Assembly (NCBI GenBank): GCA_016490735.1
Contig: JAEMWC010000614.1
Location: 1 to 64,000, forward strand
Length of the DNA stretch: 64,000 nucleotides
Origin: Pachyseris speciosa
Lineage: Eukaryota > Cnidaria > Anthozoa > Scleractinia > Pachyseridae
Direction: 5' to 3'
Numbering within the stretch: position 1 is the stretch's first letter; each line of letters begins with the position of its first letter. A program made the position numbers and the translations under genes. Positions 1 to 11,354 of this stretch are shown one piece after another. The notes under the pieces were generated by a model. It was given only the letters and a program-made list of their open reading frames with translations, ran no database searches and was not told the DNA's origin.

Positions 1-1158
1 TAGCAAGATTTCTCAATACAGTCTGCAGTTAATATAAGCAAGAGTCCATTGATAATCTTATAAATGACGAGGTAAGTTTTGAGACAGTGGCAATTATTGG
101 CTACATGATCATGTACAAAGTATTTAAGCATACATCTTTATTCTTAATTGAAGAAAGTCTGCTACAAATCCAAAAGGGCAAAGAAATGAGCCTTTCATAA
201 TTCAACTACAAATGCTGTGCTTGTTGGTTAGATGGCAAACATGGCTATTTGTTCCAAAGAATATTAATGAAGGAAAATGTTGTATACCTTGTTTCTTGCT
301 GTGCAGGAAATATTTCTCAGGATGCAGGAATTGAAATATTTTTATTTGGGTGTTGCTAAATTTGGACAGTCAACCCTGTTAAACACGGCCACAAGTGAAT
401 TAATTGCAATGTTGTTGTTATTGCTGTTGTTATTGTTATTATTATTCACTTTATTCAGGGCCATTTGGCTGTGTGAGATTTATTTATTTGAGTGTTTGAC
501 TAGGTGTTTTTTATGTTAGTAGCACCTCACATTCAAGATGTACTTGTAATCTCATGCAACTTCATTCATATCACACAGAACAAACTACAAGTTGTAGTCT
601 TTTTGATATGAGGCAGAAGCTTGTATAGTTAAATGTGTATATTTCCTTTCTTTTAACATGAAGGCTGAGTTTGATCAGTTCTTTGGCAACCATTTAGGAT
701 AATAGTTAATTTTTTCCTCTAAAATAATAATCATGGGTGATCATATACTGTAACTTCAAGCAGATTATATATTTGAGTTGCTTTTTCGCTGAAATGGCAT
801 GGCAGTTTATTTGTTTGCATCATAACATCTACGTACCAGTGACTCTGACAGTGCAGTCTCCCAAACAGCCATTATTAGTGGTTGACACAACACTAAGGGA
901 GCACTGTTGCATGACGACCACTAATAATGGCTGCCTCAGGTAGACCATGCAACAGTGGGGAATAATGACAACTTTTAAATTTCATATCTGGGTTTACAAT
1001 GCTTACATTTGCATAAAAAGATAATCATGCTGAAACTGATGTCTAGATACTCAAGTACTGAATACCGGGTACATTCTTTTGTAGGATGTATGTAGAGTCC
1101 ATTGATGTGGAAACAAGGAACACCAAAGCTCTCCAGGATTATAGGCATTGGTGACTTA

Positions 1159-1426
1159 AGGACCTGGCCCCGGTTATTCGGAAGACGATTAATGCTAACC
1201 AGGATTAAGAGTTAACTGAAGTCTTAATCTCACTCGTTGAGAAAGTTTTGTAAATCAAATTGTACGCTTAAAGTAAAGTTAAATTCCAATCAAAACTTAA
1301 GGATGAAAGTCTTTTTGAAATGTTTTTGTTGAACATTACCAGTATTAACAATTTAGACTGTACTCAAAGTTTGCTCTAACCGTGATTACATAGCTTAATC
1401 GTGCTTTGAACAACTGGGCCCTGCTG
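1159..1426. mobile_element. MITE with GGCCC...GTTNTTC termini inside arm A
   Basis: The left end reads GACCTGGCCCCGGTTATTCG and the right end is its imperfect reverse complement (TTGAACAACTGGGCCCTGC), about 270 bp apart. The termini continue into a shared AAG.ACGATTAA motif. Terminal inverted repeats with no open frame between them are the mark of a MITE. The same element is present in the other arm A copy (22415-22686), so it was there before the arms were duplicated. Superfamily not assigned; no clear target duplication was seen. Confidence 0.6.
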
Positions 1427-2007
1427 TGTATGCATTGGAGGGAGTTGAAGTGATTTCTCGGGACAAGCAACGTGGCATTGTAGTGGGGCTTCATGTGGCT
1501 TGTTAAATATTTAAATATATAACCCCACCGAGTGTGGCAATGTATTTCTATTTTGTGAAGACAGACGCCAAGAAGCAACAAAGAGAGTGGCAGTGGACAA
1601 GTTCACCTCTGCCCTCTCATAATTTCAATGTTTCTTTAAGGGGGCACTGTCATGAGTTTACTTCAAAACATTTAACAATTCTTTTTTCCTCTCTTAAAGG
1701 AGTCAAATATTCATGTTTGCCTAGAGTTTCTGAACTTTTTACTGTAACCATTGCCAATTTGTCCATGCCAATTTAAATTTGGCACATCAAACTGAATTTT
1801 TCAAGTTTAAATTTGAGTAACTGGCAAATGTGCTTATGTGATAGTGTTCTGTTAAGGCTTCAGCCAAAACAAAGTTTAAAATGTTTTTAATGTACACATA
1901 CCATGTGTATCTTGTTCCTGATAGAACCTTATGAAAATTAAATTATAAGCCAGCTACATTTTTTAAAGAAAAGATAGGGTTGCGTTCAAACAAACAGATT
2001 GAATATT

Positions 2008-2074
2008 AAATCAAATGAAGAATGATCCTCGCAGTTGTGAACGCAATTTATGCAATTGCGAAAAGAAGCCTGAA
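2008..2074 (-). repeat. 5'-truncated SINE tail with 8-bp target duplication
   Basis: About 60 bp match the 3' part of the tRNA-derived SINE at 26865-26930 (the segment containing CGCAGTTGTGAACGCAATTT). It is flanked on both sides by TGAATATT, which looks like an 8-bp target-site duplication. The equivalent place in the other arm A copy lacks this insert, so the SINE landed after the two arms separated. Confidence 0.65.
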
Positions 2075-2339
2075 TATTGTTGTATAGTCGTTTAAATTCA
2101 AATGTTCTTCAAATTTGACTTTCATACCTGGAAAGATTGTCGTGTTTTATCATGCATACTTGTACATTCTTAATTTATCAATATAATCATATTAGAAATT
2201 TACATTTCAAATGTCAATGATAATACATAGTATGCAAGAAAGTGGTGTTCAGATAAGAAAATGAAATCTGATTGAATTAAACATGTTACAGTCAATTTGT
2301 GTGATCTGTTGTTTTCACCTTAAAACTACATAGGGTGAC

Positions 2340-2740
2340 ATCGCTGGAGTTACTTTACCTCTAATGCTGGAGTGACTATAACCCTGATTATGGAGTTGAA
2401 ATAACTCTACTCTTTCATGGGGCAAAGTTAAAATGACTCCCTTGTTGGAGCTAATACAACTCCAGAATTGGAGTTAAAAATGGGAGTTAAAATGACCCCC
2501 AAAAAGGAGTTATATTTAACCTAACATTTTAACTCCACATTTGGAGTTACAGTAACTCCCTTATGGAGTTTAAATAACTCCTTTTGCAGAGTTAAAGTGA
2601 CTCCCACACTGGAGTCATTATAACCCTTAAAAAGGAGTTGAAAAAGGGAGTTAAAATAACCCCCAAAAAGGGGTTATATTTAACCTAAAATTTTAACTCC
2701 ACTTTTGGAGTTAAAATAACTCTTTAAAAATTACTGTGTA
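2340..2740. repeat. AACTCC/GGAGTT motif array at the inner end of arm A
   Basis: The block is built from dozens of short motifs GGAGTTA or its complement TAACTCC, alternating in orientation so that many small palindromes form (for example GGAGTTAAAATAACTCC). It ends at the arm terminus TTACTGTGTA. The same block in reverse occupies 20345-20712, and a more diverged version 24895-25381. Arrays of short inverted motifs next to an element terminus are typical binding-site clusters of DNA transposases; that role is inference. Confidence 0.75.
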
Positions 2741-2745
2741 TGGAC

Positions 2746-3137
2746 GGTGTTTGAAGTCTGTTTAAAATCATATTTTCATAAGCTAGAAGAAGTTAATCTG
2801 TTCGGATTCCCTAGCTGAAATTTTAATTACCCGAAAATGTTAGAGAGCAAAATCTTCCTTTGCGAAAATGCAATCTGAAATTAACTTTCCACGAGCTTTC
2901 TAGGGAACTATTTCTTTCGGAAAATGCTAGCTGACGTTTTTGCCTGTCAAAAATAGCAATTGCGACCTTTCGGAAAACCTCAGGGCTATGATTTCCCAAT
3001 TGCGAATCTTTTAGACAACGTTATAGTTACGAAAATCCGAGTGCACTCTTTAATCGACGCCGAAATCCCATGCAAAGCGAATTACCCTCCACAAAATTAT
3101 AAAACAGGTATCGACCGAAACGTTTCGTTGGGTGCTC
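2746..3137. mobile_element. MITE with GGGTGCYC end, member of a family also in B copies
   Basis: This segment is homologous, in inverted orientation, to the MITEs at 30857-31286 and 49590-50000. They share the phrases AAAATCCGAGTGCACTCTTT and TTAATCGACGCCG and the end GGGTGCTC/GGGCACCC. Here it stands exactly between the arm A terminus (2740) and the family B fragment that starts at 3138. The small frames across it (60 and 96 residues) are unlike known proteins. Confidence 0.55.
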
Positions 3138-4344
3138 CGTGACGTATTAGCAGTTGAAAATGAGCAAAGATGAAAAACTATATTTGTCACCTTTGTAATC
3201 AGTTCCTTTGTGATGTTGTTCCTTCGCCTGGACTGCGTTATGCTCTTGGAGTTCAAGGGACACAATCTGAGCAGATAAATATAAATTGTGATAATACTGA
3301 GTATCTTTGGACTGAATTCATACGTTAAGGCAGTTTTCATCTATTCATTTCAACATGACAAACTACTGGCATTCTTCGACAACCTCTTTAAAACTAATGA
3401 AAGTAAACATTCATATAATAGTATTACGTAATCAACATCAAAGGTACATATCCAATTTAGAAAAATAATTATGCGAAAAAAGAGTATGTTCAAAATTATC
3501 TTTTATAATCTTTTTTTTTTATGAGACTAGTGTGTTAGTCAAAAATAGCATTTTTCCCTTCAGTAATGTAAAACATGACGTTCGCCTTCTGTTGTGACAT
3601 TATTATCTTTTCAGTAATTAGAACTAAGAGGGGATCTTCTAAAACCTTAACAGAGCTTGCTGCATCTCCTGCATATTGAGTATGTAATGGGTTGCTTTAA
3701 ATGAATTTCAAATAAAGGCATAATACCGTAACCGCCATGTACCTCGCCTGTTGCAGACATTCTCCAAGAAATGTATATTCCGTCCTGTTTGTGTTGAGGC
3801 TGAATATCTCCTCAAGAGCAGACAAGATATAATGGATTCACGCACTTGCGATCTCTTTTTTATCAAACGATTCGACTTCTTTTGTTGATCTTATGACTTA
3901 GACACTTACTGACATTGTTACGTGTTAACTAATTATGTTTGAGCATAAAAAAATCAACATTTCTAAACGCGTTCAGCTCCCGCCTGTGGAATATAATATA
4001 CCAACAGAGATATCAACCTTTGTTGTAAAAAGATGACAACAATGCAATTTTAATTTCTCTGCACTTAGGGGTGTTTTTAGCAAGATTGTATCAATGTTTT
4101 TGAATATTAAAGCTGAAATTCGCTGACCCTGCTTGGTACAAAATAGTGTTGAGCCAAGGAAACTTGCTTAAGACTAAGCACGTGGACGCTGATGTTACAT
4201 AATGGTCGATCCATGTCATTAAAGTGAGTTTCCTTTCCCGCGCGGGCTCAGACACATAACGAAATGTTTGCAACAAGCAAGGTGTCAAGTTCATATACAG
4301 AGTACAGAGTACAAGAAAAGAGTACAAGAAAAGAGAATACCGAC

Positions 4345-4419
<75 letters not shown>

Positions 4420-4470
4420 CAGCCTTGTTGCTATGCGGTGCAAGATCGTTGTAACTGCAATTTTAATCTA
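3138..4470 (+). repeat. Family B interspersed repeat, fragment
   Basis: Long matches to 15490-16740, 30010-31700 and 47990-50760, beginning at the phrase TTAGCAGTTGAAAATGA and running through CTCCCGCCTGTGGAATATAA to the AAT microsatellite at 4345. After the microsatellite it continues briefly with a GTTGCTATGCGGTGC segment also seen at 19425. No frame is conserved between copies, so the family is non-coding or non-autonomous. Confidence 0.7.
4345..4412. repeat. AAT microsatellite
   Basis: Uninterrupted AAT repeats, roughly 22 units, at the same relative position in family B where a shorter AAT tract stands at 16703-16743. It creates a poly-asparagine open frame that is not a gene. Confidence 0.95.
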
Positions 4471-4473
4471 AAT

Positions 4474-4851
4474 TTAGTCAGAACAGTGCTCTGGAGATAC
4501 AAGACACACAACTTGCTGATGAATATGACAATGGAAAGTAAGCCCTGGTTTCGTAGACGTCCTCAATGACGGAACCAATGCGCGCGTCTTCCTTGTGGTG
4601 CCGACAAAATTATCCATAAGTTGGACCAAAAGATTCCGTCCGATGGGCTCAAGGCCATTGCGTGGATTGCAGAAGAAGTGATTTGGGTTTCCCCAACGAA
4701 ATAAATAGCATTCGCGACAAGGACCAAACCTACGATATGCGTTCTGCCCACAAGATTTTAAATCTTGCTTAAGAGAGGAATGAACATAGAAAATAGCGCC
4801 TCTATTGAGGCACATCCCACACCCAATCGTTCGGATGAAGGCAAAAGACAA
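4474..4851 (-). other. Unrecognised 125-codon open frame, probably not a gene
   Basis: An open frame of 125 codons ends just downstream of family B. It is cysteine-rich in the middle and matches nothing I recognise. A second minus-strand frame overlaps it over 4563-4751 with a more hydrophobic composition, so the reading frame is ambiguous. Its 5' part runs into the 176-bp direct repeat described next, which argues for repeat-derived sequence. It could be a remnant exon; I assign no function. Confidence 0.15.
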
Positions 4852-5036
4852 GAAAAATTGGTAATCTTAGTTTCCGGAAAAGCGCCCTCAAATAGCGAAA
4901 AGACCCAGCAAAGAATAAAAGAAAGAATAGAAACCACTAAAAAGAAAAGAGCGGAATGAACACAGAATATAGCGTCTTTGTTGAGGCGCACCACACTCAA
5001 ATTAGTTCGGACGAATACAAAAGACAAGAAAAATTG
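4771..5036. repeat. Two direct repeats, period about 176 bp
   Basis: Bases 4771-4860 and 4946-5036 are about 85% alike; both carry a phrase like GGAATGAACAYAGAAWATAGCG and end in AAAGACAAGAAAAATTGG. They are separated by unrelated sequence. No function is evident. A short run of GGGTCTTAGGTCTTAGG follows at 5155-5190. Confidence 0.6.
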
Positions 5037-5375
5037 GGAAAAAAGAATACAGTGTCTCTATTGCAAAAGCAAATATTAGTCTGATCAAGGTGATAGAGAA
5101 AAACAACAGATGTCTTCGAAAATGAAAAGAAAATACGGGGTGTTAGGGTTTTGGGTCTCAGTTTTCGGGTCTTAGGTCTTAGGTCTTAACTTTCGGGAGT
5201 CTTAGGTTTCCGTATACGCCCAAGCTTGCAAATATAGTCAGCCGCGAAGCCACTTTCCTTTCTATAATCGCCTGGCAATTATAAACGAAGTTATAATGCT
5301 TTCAGGCAATCGGAATGAGGCGTTTCGCAGGAATTCTATAGCGCATTTTATGCCATCAATTTCTTGATAAATAAG

Positions 5376-6173
5376 GCATGGGTCACACTTGGCGAATTTT
5401 TGCGAGAATTTGTTTACTTTGCGGTAGAAATATGTCATCGGGGGACATTGCCAAGTGCGACCCCAAGTTTTCCGATTGAAAAAACTTTGAAATTCGGCAA
5501 AAACATCAAAGACGCCGTAGTGCTTGGGTGGGGCAGGCAGATTTTGGAAAACTCGAGCTAAACAAAAGAAATCACAGCGACAACTGTCAACGCTTGTCAT
5601 TGAAACGTGATAAATTCGAAACACGGCCAATTTGAACAAAACGCGGGAATTTTCAGACCTTCGCGCTTTGGTTATGGACGGACGAGGCTAATACTATTCT
5701 TCACCATGTTTATACGAAAACTCTCTACATGCCTGCAAAATACGGGAAATTGACCAGGTATAGGGTGATCTAGCTATTCTATTCTATTCTTTTCTATTCG
5801 ATTTCTTCCTTTTATCATGGTATTAGTTGAAATCTTTAGACATTCGTTAGTCCATCTTTCATACATCACACGAAACGTAATGGTTATCAGCACCGCTTCA
5901 ACGGGTCGCATATTCATTTCGCTTTACACGAACGCGCTATCCTGTCTGCCGAAAACACGTGGGTTAACATAATGTAATTCCCGATCTCTGGAATCTGGTC
6001 TACTTCGGTTCTAAACAATGCTCGATGTGGCAAAACAAAGACAATGGGCTCTCACTAGTGCGACCGTCCTCCGTTTGACTAAAAGTTCTCTCTTCCGGTT
6101 GCGGTTTCGAGTTTTCGTGGTTCTTTAGCCGGCAAAGATAAAAACTTTTCCCAAGTGCGACCCATGCCTTAAT
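5376..6173. mobile_element. MITE with AAGGCATGGGTC termini
   Basis: The left end AAGGCATGGGTCACACTTGG at 5376 and the right end CCAAGTGCGACCCATGCCTT at 6173 are inverted copies with one or two mismatches, 0.8 kb apart. AAT flanks both ends and may be a 3-bp target duplication. Within it GCCAAGTGCGACCCC repeats part of the terminus near 5450. No coding frame. It lies at the edge of a family B fragment. Confidence 0.65.
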
Positions 6174-6980
6174 ACTGTATTTACTTCACAGATGAAATTA
6201 ACATTCTGTTGTTAAGTGATAATTCATGTGATAACTTGATAAGTGATCGCCGCAGGCAGATAACTTCAGCTCAGATGGTTGCAAAACAACAAGCCTGTGA
6301 CTGATGTATGCAATATAAGATGCTATTACAAGTAGCGATTGATTAAATGATAGTCGCTCTGATTAGCATGTGAATAAACCAAACCTGCAGGAATCTGGCT
6401 GTTAACGGCTGATGACACAATCGTAAAAATATCCTGGGAAATCACACGAAAAAGCCTTGCATGATCATGCGTACGAAAATCACATGAACAAGGGCTTAAG
6501 CTTTTGACATGTAAAATTACCGCATGTGAGAGTTCAATGTCGGCTTGTCTACCAAGTTATTATTTCTATCAGCTAAAATCATCGTTTTATGGTGTTCCAG
6601 TGGAAACTAAACCTAATACCCCAATACATTTCCTAAAAGCTTGATTGTTCCTGACTGAAGAGAAGAGTGGAGAGATGAAAGACCCTGAGAGCGGGGACTG
6701 AAAAATTCCTTGTTGTCCCTGACTTTTAGTTCTATGGTTTCCAGTAGTTAGAGGGGTGGTAGCCATTTGCAGAGACAAGAGAGACTAGATTCACACACTT
6801 GTGATTTGTTATTTATCAAATAACTCGAGTCTGCTTTCCTTCGACTTTTTATAATTTTTTTGTTATGTTTGACCTGGGGTGTCGTGAATTCACTTGGCTT
6901 ATTCGTCATGTGAAGGGTTAAGGCTCTCGCATTGGAATATTCTGGAAATATCTGCTAATTTCTTTGTCAGTGAGTTGTGC
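6174..6980 (+). repeat. Family B fragment, rearranged
   Basis: Contains the family B phrases GTGATAACTTGATAAGTGAT and CGCCGCAGGCAGATAACTTC (6225-6270), then at 6780-6850 the TTCACACACTTGYGATYT segment that lies far downstream in full copies. The middle of the family is missing or replaced. Confidence 0.5.
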
Positions 6981-7135
6981 TAGCTGCCAATTTTCTCTTC
7001 TACATTCTAGCAACGAAGTTAGCAACGGCAACGAGAATGCCACAAAACAGATATCTTAGCCACAACGTGAAATGGCCAAATTTTAGGGGGATTTTTTTGG
7101 TCTTTATCGTCACCTTGAACGCCATTCATAATATA

Positions 7136-7169
7136 TAGATTTAGCCAAGCCTAAAAGCGGAGCTCCACG

Positions 7170-7234
<65 letters not shown>

Positions 7235-7240
7235 TATTAT
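7136..7240. repeat. Family C end fragment and TTA microsatellite
   Basis: ATAGATTTAGCCAAGCCTAA followed by AAGCGGAGCTCC is the reverse complement of the family C right end seen at 40090-40128. A run of about 20 TTA units follows directly (7172-7240). Confidence 0.6.
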
Positions 7241-7249
7241 TATTACAAG

Positions 7250-7660
7250 TGAAACCGGAAATAAGAATATATAATTATATATCCCATAAAAAGGTAGATA
7301 TAAGACAAAGAAACAAAATGATGGTTGAAAAGGGTAACTTTTAACGCCATATATTACGGCGAGACATGACTAACCTTCTTCAGGGGCAACACTGAAGCAA
7401 AGTAAAAATGGAGAAAACGGTTACAATACAGAAATAGAAATAATAGACGTGTACTGAAGCGGCTACCAAAAAAGTGGCATTCCCAAGGTGGCATTCCCAA
7501 GGTGGTAAGAACAATGATAAGTTGTGATGAATTTGCAATTTTGTTAGACTCTGCAACAAAGTTAAGACATAAGTAGATACTGCTACGTAAGGGGTAGAAC
7601 CAGAAGAAAAAAGTACAATCAGTGGAAGGTTCAGAACCCCTGCCCCACCCATTCATGCAC
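7250..7660 (-). repeat. Possible degraded Penelope-like 3' end
   Basis: Read on the minus strand the sequence runs through CTGAAGA (near 7384), GTCTCGCC and a TTAAAAGTTA tail into the ATT microsatellite. That is the same order as the clearer PLE end at 16745-17065. The GAAAC box expected of a hammerhead is replaced by GTAAT. No recombinase or endonuclease frame is recognisable. Also contains a short duplication, AAGGTGGCATTCCC twice in a row (7474-7503). Confidence 0.3.
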
Positions 7661-7790
7661 TACTGACTTATTATTTAGACCGTGTAGACATTGTTCCTCT
7701 CACTTAACTTCTCATGGTTTTGAAAGTTATTTGTTGCTGAGCCAGCAAGCCAGGTGTTAAGTGTTAGTTGAGAGAGAGAGTTAAGTGTTA

Positions 7791-9012
<1,222 letters not shown>

Positions 9013-10833
9013 GTTTTTTTTCGACTGGTTCTTGGTCGGTTTTGACATAAACTTAACGTCTTGACGTCTTCAGAGTCGTTAAGCTTAGGTACTTTCCGCG
9101 TTTAGCGCGAACGTACACGAACTCGCACAAACAGCCGTGATTTTAAAACTTTTCTCTGTTTCTGCTAAATCTTTGACACACAATTTTTAGCTTTATAAAA
9201 TTGAATTAAATTATGTGAACCCCCATGCATTACAACCTCTGTGAGAACGTTTTTTGTAGTACAGTAATTTTTCAGATACAACAAAATGTTTCGCCACTCA
9301 AATTAAATTTATGTGTCGGAATCGTGTAATTCATTAGGGTAATCCATTTGAAAGCACGAACTGTTCCAGTATTTGTTTATGCGCAACTATTTTTCTTTGG
9401 CCAATACTTTGAATAATGGCTTTATTGTACACTTTGTTATAATTGTAATAGGGAATTTAGTTCATGGACAGTATAAAATAAAGTTTTGATGTCTGTGCGA
9501 ATGAAGGTAACATTTTAAGTTCCGGTTGAAAATAAAGTAATCATTTATTCCGTCACTGTTAAGATACGTTTTTAACCTTCAAATATCGTATTTAGTAAAA
9601 TTACTGAGCTTGCATCGGTTGTCTTAAGCAACTTAAATTGTTTCATTTAATGTTAGCATTAATTTGATTTCATTCGCATTGCTGCAACTTCTAGTTTAAG
9701 TTTTATAATTTCAAGAATTAAACAACACTTTTTAGGTGAGAAGTGCATTTAAGTGTACCACAAACGCGCTTTTTTTTTGTTTTGTTTTTTAACAAACAGC
9801 AACAACTATCTGTATCAACTTACCTTCTCAAGTATACATTGTTCCTGAGCAGACAGCAGCCATAAAAAAAAATAATAATTAAGAAAGTCGTCAAAAGTTC
9901 CGTTTAAAGAAAATGCAAGTCCAGTCCGTTGTCCAGTCCTTGGAATTTTTTTTCCAGCTAACCTTTTGTGGCGCGGCGTCGCAGTGAACAAAAAGGGCGC
10001 GAAAGTATAGCCTCGTTTTCGTTCTTTCCTCCAGGCCCTCTCCTCTGAAAAAAATCTTAAACATCGATCCTCGCCAAAAGCAATCGAAATTAGAAGAAAC
10101 TGACAACGCCATCATAAAGAGCATACTCTCAAGCCTTAGGCAAAAATTTATTTTATTCCTACCTCAAATGGTCGTTGAGCAGGAAGCTGACAAACGTTTC
10201 AGTTAGATTTTCTACTGCCGCACTTTTTTAGGAAAAAGTAATCATGGCCATTTTTTAAAACACTATTTATTAAACTACAACTTCGCCTAAAAATATTCTT
10301 GGAGAAAGGTTCTAGTAAACTTTTAGAGCGAATATTAAACTTCGGTCCGTTCTGGTCACGTGACCGATGACGTCACAGCATTAAAAATGACAAAAATGTA
10401 TATTTCATAAAAATATCTACCAATATCCAAATTTTTGTTTCCTCGCGTTTAATGCAACGCGAGATAGCACTTGTACCCAGACTCCCACTTTTTGAAAATT
10501 GTATATACCTCCCTTAATATTTATATTTTGTTCGGTACCCGGGCAGTCCGAAATGGCTCACACCATTGTGCTTCAAACCACGTTGACTGCTTTTTCAATA
10601 ACAAAATAACTTCGTCACAGTGAGCAAAAACGCACTTGTGAGCAAAGTCACGTGACCAATGACGTCATCGCCCTTAGTCTTGTACAATAATTAGTTTATG
10701 GTAAGGCTTATTTCTAGACAACGTGGGGGTCTTGCTGCCCTCAAACTGACCAAGTTATTTGGGATTGACGATTTTCCAGCTGCAAAGGATTCTGGGAAGG
10801 TTCTTATTATAATTATATATTGTTATTTAATTA
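9013..10833 (+). repeat. Arm B, left copy of a second large inverted repeat
   Basis: About 1.8 kb is the reverse complement of 62178-64000, with only scattered substitutions and small homopolymer differences by eye. The shared sequence starts at a T run before CGACTGGTTCTTGGTCGG and ends at GTTATTTAATTA. It contains two GTCACGTGAC...TGACGTCA motif pairs (10354-10376 and 10648-10670). A 77-codon frame on the minus strand (9891-10124) is open here but stopped by TAG in the other copy, so it is unlikely to be maintained. Near-identity over 51 kb suggests recent duplication, gene conversion or the ends of one large element. Confidence 0.85.
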
Positions 10834-11034
10834 TTATTATTATTATTATACATACTTATAGATAATATTTGTAAACATTTTTATTCGACTTTCTGTAGGC
10901 TAGTTTTTTTTTTTTTTTTTTTTTTTGTCACATTTTCTGGAAGCCGACCCATTACTTTTTTAAAATATTTTAAAGCTCCATGTTAAACATGAACACAACA
11001 ATTTCGAAATACGAAAATTTTAGTTTTGCTGAAA

Positions 11035-11094
<60 letters not shown>

Positions 11095-11120
11095 GTGAAC
11101 GATATATGAAACAAATCACA
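10834..11120. repeat. ATT microsatellites and poly-T
   Basis: ATT runs at 10830-10850 and 11036-11094 and a T run at 10905-10926, with about 100 bases of unassigned sequence between. No gene-like frame. Confidence 0.85.
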
Positions 11121-11128
11121 CATGACCT

Positions 11129-11169
<41 letters not shown>

Positions 11170-11170
11170 A

Positions 11171-11204
<34 letters not shown>

Positions 11205-11287
11205 CCGTTAAAGACCTGGATTTTTTTAGGCTTGTTTTCGCCATTGCATAAATTGCGATCACAACTGCGAGGATCACTCTTCATTTG
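11120..11287 (+). mobile_element. tRNA-derived SINE
   Basis: Bases 11144-11216 form a tRNA-like head: A box TAGCTCAGTTGG (11151-11162) and B box GGTTCAAACCC (11195-11205), with D and T arms that pair. The anticodon loop reads CCGGTAT, so the ancestor could be a Thr(GGT) tRNA, although position 33 is C and one anticodon-stem pair is broken. The tail includes GCATAAATTGCGATCACAAC, also found at 26865-26930 and 2010-2070. The conserved non-tRNA tail and repeated occurrence show a SINE and not a working tRNA gene. Confidence 0.85.
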
Positions 11288-11354
11288 ATATTATTATAAT
11301 TATTATGATTATGATTATTATTACTATTATTATTATTTATTATTATTATTTTTT

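Larger units (their letters stand above)
1..2740 (+). repeat. Arm A, left copy of a large inverted repeat
   Basis: This stretch matches the reverse complement of 20345-23830 almost throughout; the first bases here pair with 23816-23830, so the repeat may continue beyond the window. The inner end is the terminus reading ...AAATTACTGTGTA at 2731-2740. Inside are a MITE (1159-1426), a short hairpin with GCCATTATTAGTGG arms (868-932), a truncated SINE insertion (about 2008-2074) and an AACTCC-rich block (2340-2740). No coding region is convincing; the open frames are short and unlike known proteins. It is either a large element with inverted copies or the two ends of a 23.8-kb unit; the sequence alone does not separate these. 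Confidence 0.85.

Noticed and set aside
4268..4471. Poly-Asn protein
   Set aside because: AAT microsatellite translated; same for frames at 14438-14674, 16478-16861 and 28735-28965.
5262..5639. 125-codon minus-strand frame
   Set aside because: Overlaps the end of the MITE at 5376-6173, no recognisable domain, not conserved in another copy.
9891..10124. Arm B protein of 77 residues
   Set aside because: The inverted copy has an in-frame TAG and small indels, so the frame is not maintained.
11144..11216. Functional tRNA-Thr gene
   Set aside because: Anticodon stem mismatch, C at position 33, no intact acceptor stem and the fused SINE tail repeated elsewhere show a SINE.
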